Below, piece after piece: positions 62,055 through 64,000 of a stretch of 64,000 nt of DNA; the stretch's first letter is position 1, and every line of letters begins with the position of its first letter. The notes beneath the pieces were generated by a model. That model was not told where the DNA came from, did no database searches, and saw only the letters and a list, made by a program, of their open reading frames with translations. Made by a program: the position numbers and the translations under genes. The stretch is from Salinisphaera orenii subsp. orenii MK-B5. GTDB taxonomy: Bacteria; Pseudomonadota; Gammaproteobacteria; Nevskiales; Salinisphaeraceae. The stretch lies in NCBI RefSeq assembly GCF_003788635.1, contig NZ_AYKH01000006.1:1-64000 (forward strand), given 5' to 3'.

Positions 62055-62666
62055 CTAGCCGTTCTCGCGCTCGTCGATGGGCGGATCGGCTTCGGTCCCG
62101 GTCTCGTCGGCGGGCTCGCCGGCTTCCTCGACGCGCTCGCCCTCGACGTCGGTGGCGGCGACGTCGTCCTGCTCGGCGGCGTTCGCCTCGACCCGGCTGG
62201 GCATGTTCACGCCCATGTCGGTCTGCTGGGCGACCACGATCGAGACCTCGACCTCGACCTCGGCGTGCAGCTGCAGCAGCGCGGTGTAGTAGCCCACCAG
62301 GCGAATCGTGCCCTCGGTCAGGCCGACCTCACGCGGGGTGACCTCGACGGTCTCCTCGGTGATCTTGTCCGAGATCTCCTGCGGACCGACCGAGCCGAAG
62401 AGCTTGCCTTCGTCGCTGGCACGCATGGCGATGACGTATTCCTGGCCGCGCAACTTCTCGGCCCGCGCCTTGGCGCGATCCTCGCGCTCCTGCGAGGCGG
62501 CCTGCAGCTCGGAGCGACGCTCCTCGAACACGCTGAGGTTCGCCTTCGTCGCCGGGAGCGCGATCCCGCGCGGCATCAGGAAATTGCGGCCGTAGCCGGG
62601 GCGCACCTTGACGGTGTCGCCGAGGTCGCCGAGATTGCGGACTTTCTGTAGCAGAATGACTTCCAC
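62055..62666 (-). CDS. rplI: 50S ribosomal protein L9 with acidic C-terminal tail
   Basis: 203 residues; L9 usually ends near 150. Residues 1-148 are standard (MEVILLQKVRNLGDLGD, VRPGYGRNFLMPRG, LFGSVGPQEIS, the central helix 50-75). Residues 149-203 are a hydrophilic tail with about 16 Asp/Glu and few basic residues. It is last in the rpsF-rpsR-rplI operon, 9 bases after rpsR. Confidence 0.97.
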   Translation of the reverse strand: MEVILLQKVRNLGDLGDTVKVRPGYGRNFLMPRGIALPATKANLSVFEERRSELQAASQEREDRAKARAEKLRGQEYVIAMRASDEGKLFGSVGPQEISDKITEETVEVTPREVGLTEGTIRLVGYYTALLQLHAEVEVEVSIVVAQQTDMGVNMPSRVEANAAEQDDVAATDVEGERVEEAGEPADETGTEADPPIDERENG

Positions 62667-62675
62667 GGCGGCCTC

Positions 62676-62906
62676 CTAGGACGAGTGACGGTCGGTGTAG
62701 GGCAGCAGCGCCAGGAAACGGGCGCGCTTGACCGCGGTCGACAGCTGGCGCTGATAGCGCGCGGCGGTGCCGGTGATGCGGGACGGAACGATCTTGCCGG
62801 TTTCGGTGACGTACTGCTTGAGCGTCTCGATATCCTTGTAATCGATCTCTTCAACGCCTTCGGCGGTGAACTTGCAGAAACGGCGGCGGCGGAAAAAACG
62901 GGCCAT
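62676..62906 (-). CDS. rpsR: 30S ribosomal protein S18
   Basis: 76 residues, normal size. The start [32 protein letters not shown] and [20 protein letters not shown] are diagnostic. The gap to rpsF is 18 bases; priB, which lies between them in E. coli, is absent. Confidence 0.98.
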   Translation of the reverse strand: MARFFRRRRFCKFTAEGVEEIDYKDIETLKQYVTETGKIVPSRITGTAARYQRQLSTAVKRARFLALLPYTDRHSS

Positions 62907-62924
62907 GGGAGTGCTCCTCGAGCG

Positions 62925-63287
62925 TTAAGCCGGGCTGCGGTCTTCGGACTTGCGGTCCTCGGACTTCTCGGCGTTCTTGGCGAGCGGGGACGGGTCGGTG
63001 TCGGCCTTGTGACGGGCCACCACCATGTGACGCAGCACGGCGTCGTTGAAGCGGAAGGCGTCCTCGATCTCCTCGCGGGCGGCCTGCGAGCACTCCACGT
63101 TCAGCAGCACGTAGTGCGCTTTGTGGATCTTGTTGATCGGGTACGCCAGCTGGCGCCGGCCCCAGTCCTCGTGGCGGTGCACCTGGCCGTTGTCGGCCTC
63201 GACGATGCCGCGATACTTCTCGACCATCGCCGGCACCTGTTCGCTCTGGTCCGGGTGGACCAGGAACACGATTTCGTAATGTCGCAT
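62925..63287 (-). CDS. rpsF: 30S ribosomal protein S6
   Basis: 120 residues. [40 protein letters not shown] and [19 protein letters not shown] match S6. The last 20 residues are a charged tail ([17 protein letters not shown]). AAAGGA lies nine bases before the ATG. A good promoter is 80 bases upstream. Confidence 0.97.
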   Translation of the reverse strand: MRHYEIVFLVHPDQSEQVPAMVEKYRGIVEADNGQVHRHEDWGRRQLAYPINKIHKAHYVLLNVECSQAAREEIEDAFRFNDAVLRHMVVARHKADTDPSPLAKNAEKSEDRKSEDRSPA

Positions 63288-63366
63288 CGGTTGTCCTTTC
63301 GGTTTGAAGCCCCCGGCAAGACACGCCGTGGAGCAAGGCACTGCGGCGAGCGCCGCAAGGCGCGAC

Positions 63367-63395
63367 ATTCTAGGCAGTTCACCGGAGCGACGCAA
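63367..63395 (-). promoter_or_regulatory. Sigma-70 promoter of rpsF-rpsR-rplI
   Basis: TTGCGT (63390-63395), exactly 17 bases, TAGAAT (63367-63372) on the minus strand. The leader would be about 75 bases. Confidence 0.65.
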
Positions 63396-63787
63396 CCGCT
63401 GCGACCCGCGATCGCGGGCACCGGTAGGCCCGCCGCACCACTGATATTCATTCCGCGAATCGCGAGGGCGTCGCTTGATGGCAGGGCCCCCAGGGCTTCC
63501 TCCTGTCAACATGTCTCACGAACGCGGCTTGGGCGACCGCACATTATGTCCCGCAAGCTTCCAAGCGCGGCTTGTAGTGCGCCACAAGCCGGGCGCGCCA
63601 CGGCGCAAGACCCGGGTTGGATGAGACACGGGGCGGCCCGGACGAGCCGGACGCACCGGAAATTTCACGAGCTAATGCGCACCGGCATTGCCGCATGCCG
63701 ATGCGACAGCGGCTGCGCGGCGCGCTCGAAGCCTTGGCATGCCGTCGGACGACGCGTGGCGCGAGGAACGACGAGGATCAACAGGTT
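63396..63787. other. Non-coding stretch between rlmB and rpsF
   Basis: About 390 bases upstream of the rpsF promoter. It has an 8-bp inverted repeat CGGCTTGT/ACAAGCCG (63568-63575 and 63584-63591) without a T-tract. No gene was recognised. Confidence 0.5.
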
Positions 63788-64000
63788 CTAGTCCGTTGAC
63801 GTCGTCCCGGCCATGGCGCGCTGGCGAACCGCCTCGAACAGGGTGATGCCGGTCGCCACCGACACGTTCAGACTCTCGACATCGGCGGCCATCGGAATGG
63901 CGACGCAGCCGTCGCACTGGCGCTGCGTCAGCGCGCGCAGCCCGCCGGCCTCACCTCCGGCCACGAGCACGAGGCGTTCCGGCAGCGCCGTATCGTAAAG
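63788..64000 (-). CDS. rlmB: 23S rRNA (guanosine-2'-O-)-methyltransferase RlmB, C-terminal part
   Basis: 71 codons from the window edge to a TAG at 63788-63790; the 5' part is outside. The SpoU/TrmH knot is clear: LVLVAGGEAGGLRALTQ, then VAIPMAADVESLNVSVATG and LFEAVRQRA. It methylates G2251 of 23S rRNA. Its position ahead of rpsF is conserved in gammaproteobacteria. Confidence 0.93.
   Translation of the reverse strand, partial: LYDTALPERLVLVAGGEAGGLRALTQRQCDGCVAIPMAADVESLNVSVATGITLFEAVRQRAMAGTTSTD

Noticed and set aside
63373-63787. tRNA or small RNA gene upstream of rpsF
   Set aside because: No T-arm consensus, cloverleaf or terminator was found; only a weak 8-bp stem.

Overview
The window is about 64 kb of GC-rich chromosome that looks like a halotolerant gammaproteobacterium. 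Support for this includes an ectoine cluster (ectABC), a tmRNA whose tag ends in NYALAA, SOS and heat-shock genes of gammaproteobacterial type, conserved neighbourhoods (rpsP-rimM-trmD-rplS next to ffh; rlmB-rpsF-rpsR-rplI-dnaB-alr; grpE-dnaK-dnaJ-dapB-carA-carB), and acidic tails on several proteins. A Salinisphaera-like genus is my best guess, but I cannot prove it from sequence alone. Coding density is high and no prophage, CRISPR array, rRNA or tRNA gene was seen.

Layout. 1-8.0 kb, minus strand: an AI-2E/PerM-type permease running off the left edge, then ectoine synthesis (ectA, ectB, ectC) directly behind carA-carB. 8.1-12.9 kb, minus: dapB, dnaJ, dnaK, grpE, with two good sigma-32-type promoters. 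13.0-16.2 kb, plus: nadK, recN, bamE. 16.2-17.9 kb, minus: rnfH coupled to a neurotransmitter:sodium symporter. 17.9-20.8 kb, plus: smpB, tmRNA, and an NhaP2-type K+/H+ antiporter. 20.8-27.4 kb: a DUF1249 protein and ppsR (minus), divergent from ppsA followed by sseA, a DMT exporter and an MBL-fold hydrolase (plus). 27.4-33.8 kb, minus: a membrane GGDEF/EAL protein, a CinA-like protein, an isocitrate dehydrogenase fused to a CBS pair, monothiol glutaredoxin and an orphan hydantoinase B. 34.0-39.8 kb: a Mn-type superoxide dismutase, argD-argF, and the ergothioneine genes egtD (minus) and egtC-egtB (plus).

39.8-41.2 kb is the only clearly mobile stretch: an IS110-family element with an in-frame stop in its transposase and a candidate bridge-RNA hairpin, followed at once by a 269-bp palindromic repeat element that has a diverged second copy at 49.7 kb. 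41.3-46.0 kb: nadC, a cystathionine beta-lyase, a glycerophosphodiesterase and a glutathionyl-hydroquinone reductase in an operon with sppA (to 47.9 kb). 48-49.7 kb: trxB and a lipoprotein that looks like an inactive NlpC/P60 enzyme. 50-56.4 kb: rplS, trmD, rimM, rpsP and ffh (minus), then a CcsA-like protein and a CNNM/CorC-like transporter (plus). 56.5-64 kb: radA (minus), an alpha/beta hydrolase (plus), then alr, dnaB, rplI, rpsR, rpsF and the end of rlmB (minus).

Functionally the window combines housekeeping with stress physiology: osmoadaptation (ectoine, K+/H+ antiport, acidic tails), protein quality control (dnaK system, sppA, tmRNA/smpB) and thiol/redox defence (ergothioneine, thioredoxin reductase, SOD, glutaredoxin, hydroquinone reductase). 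The observations most worth pursuing are the Icd-CBS fusion, the IS110 element with a guide-like loop matching its own boundary, the palindromic repeat family, the NlpC/P60-like pseudoenzyme, and the missing canonical start codon of ectA.
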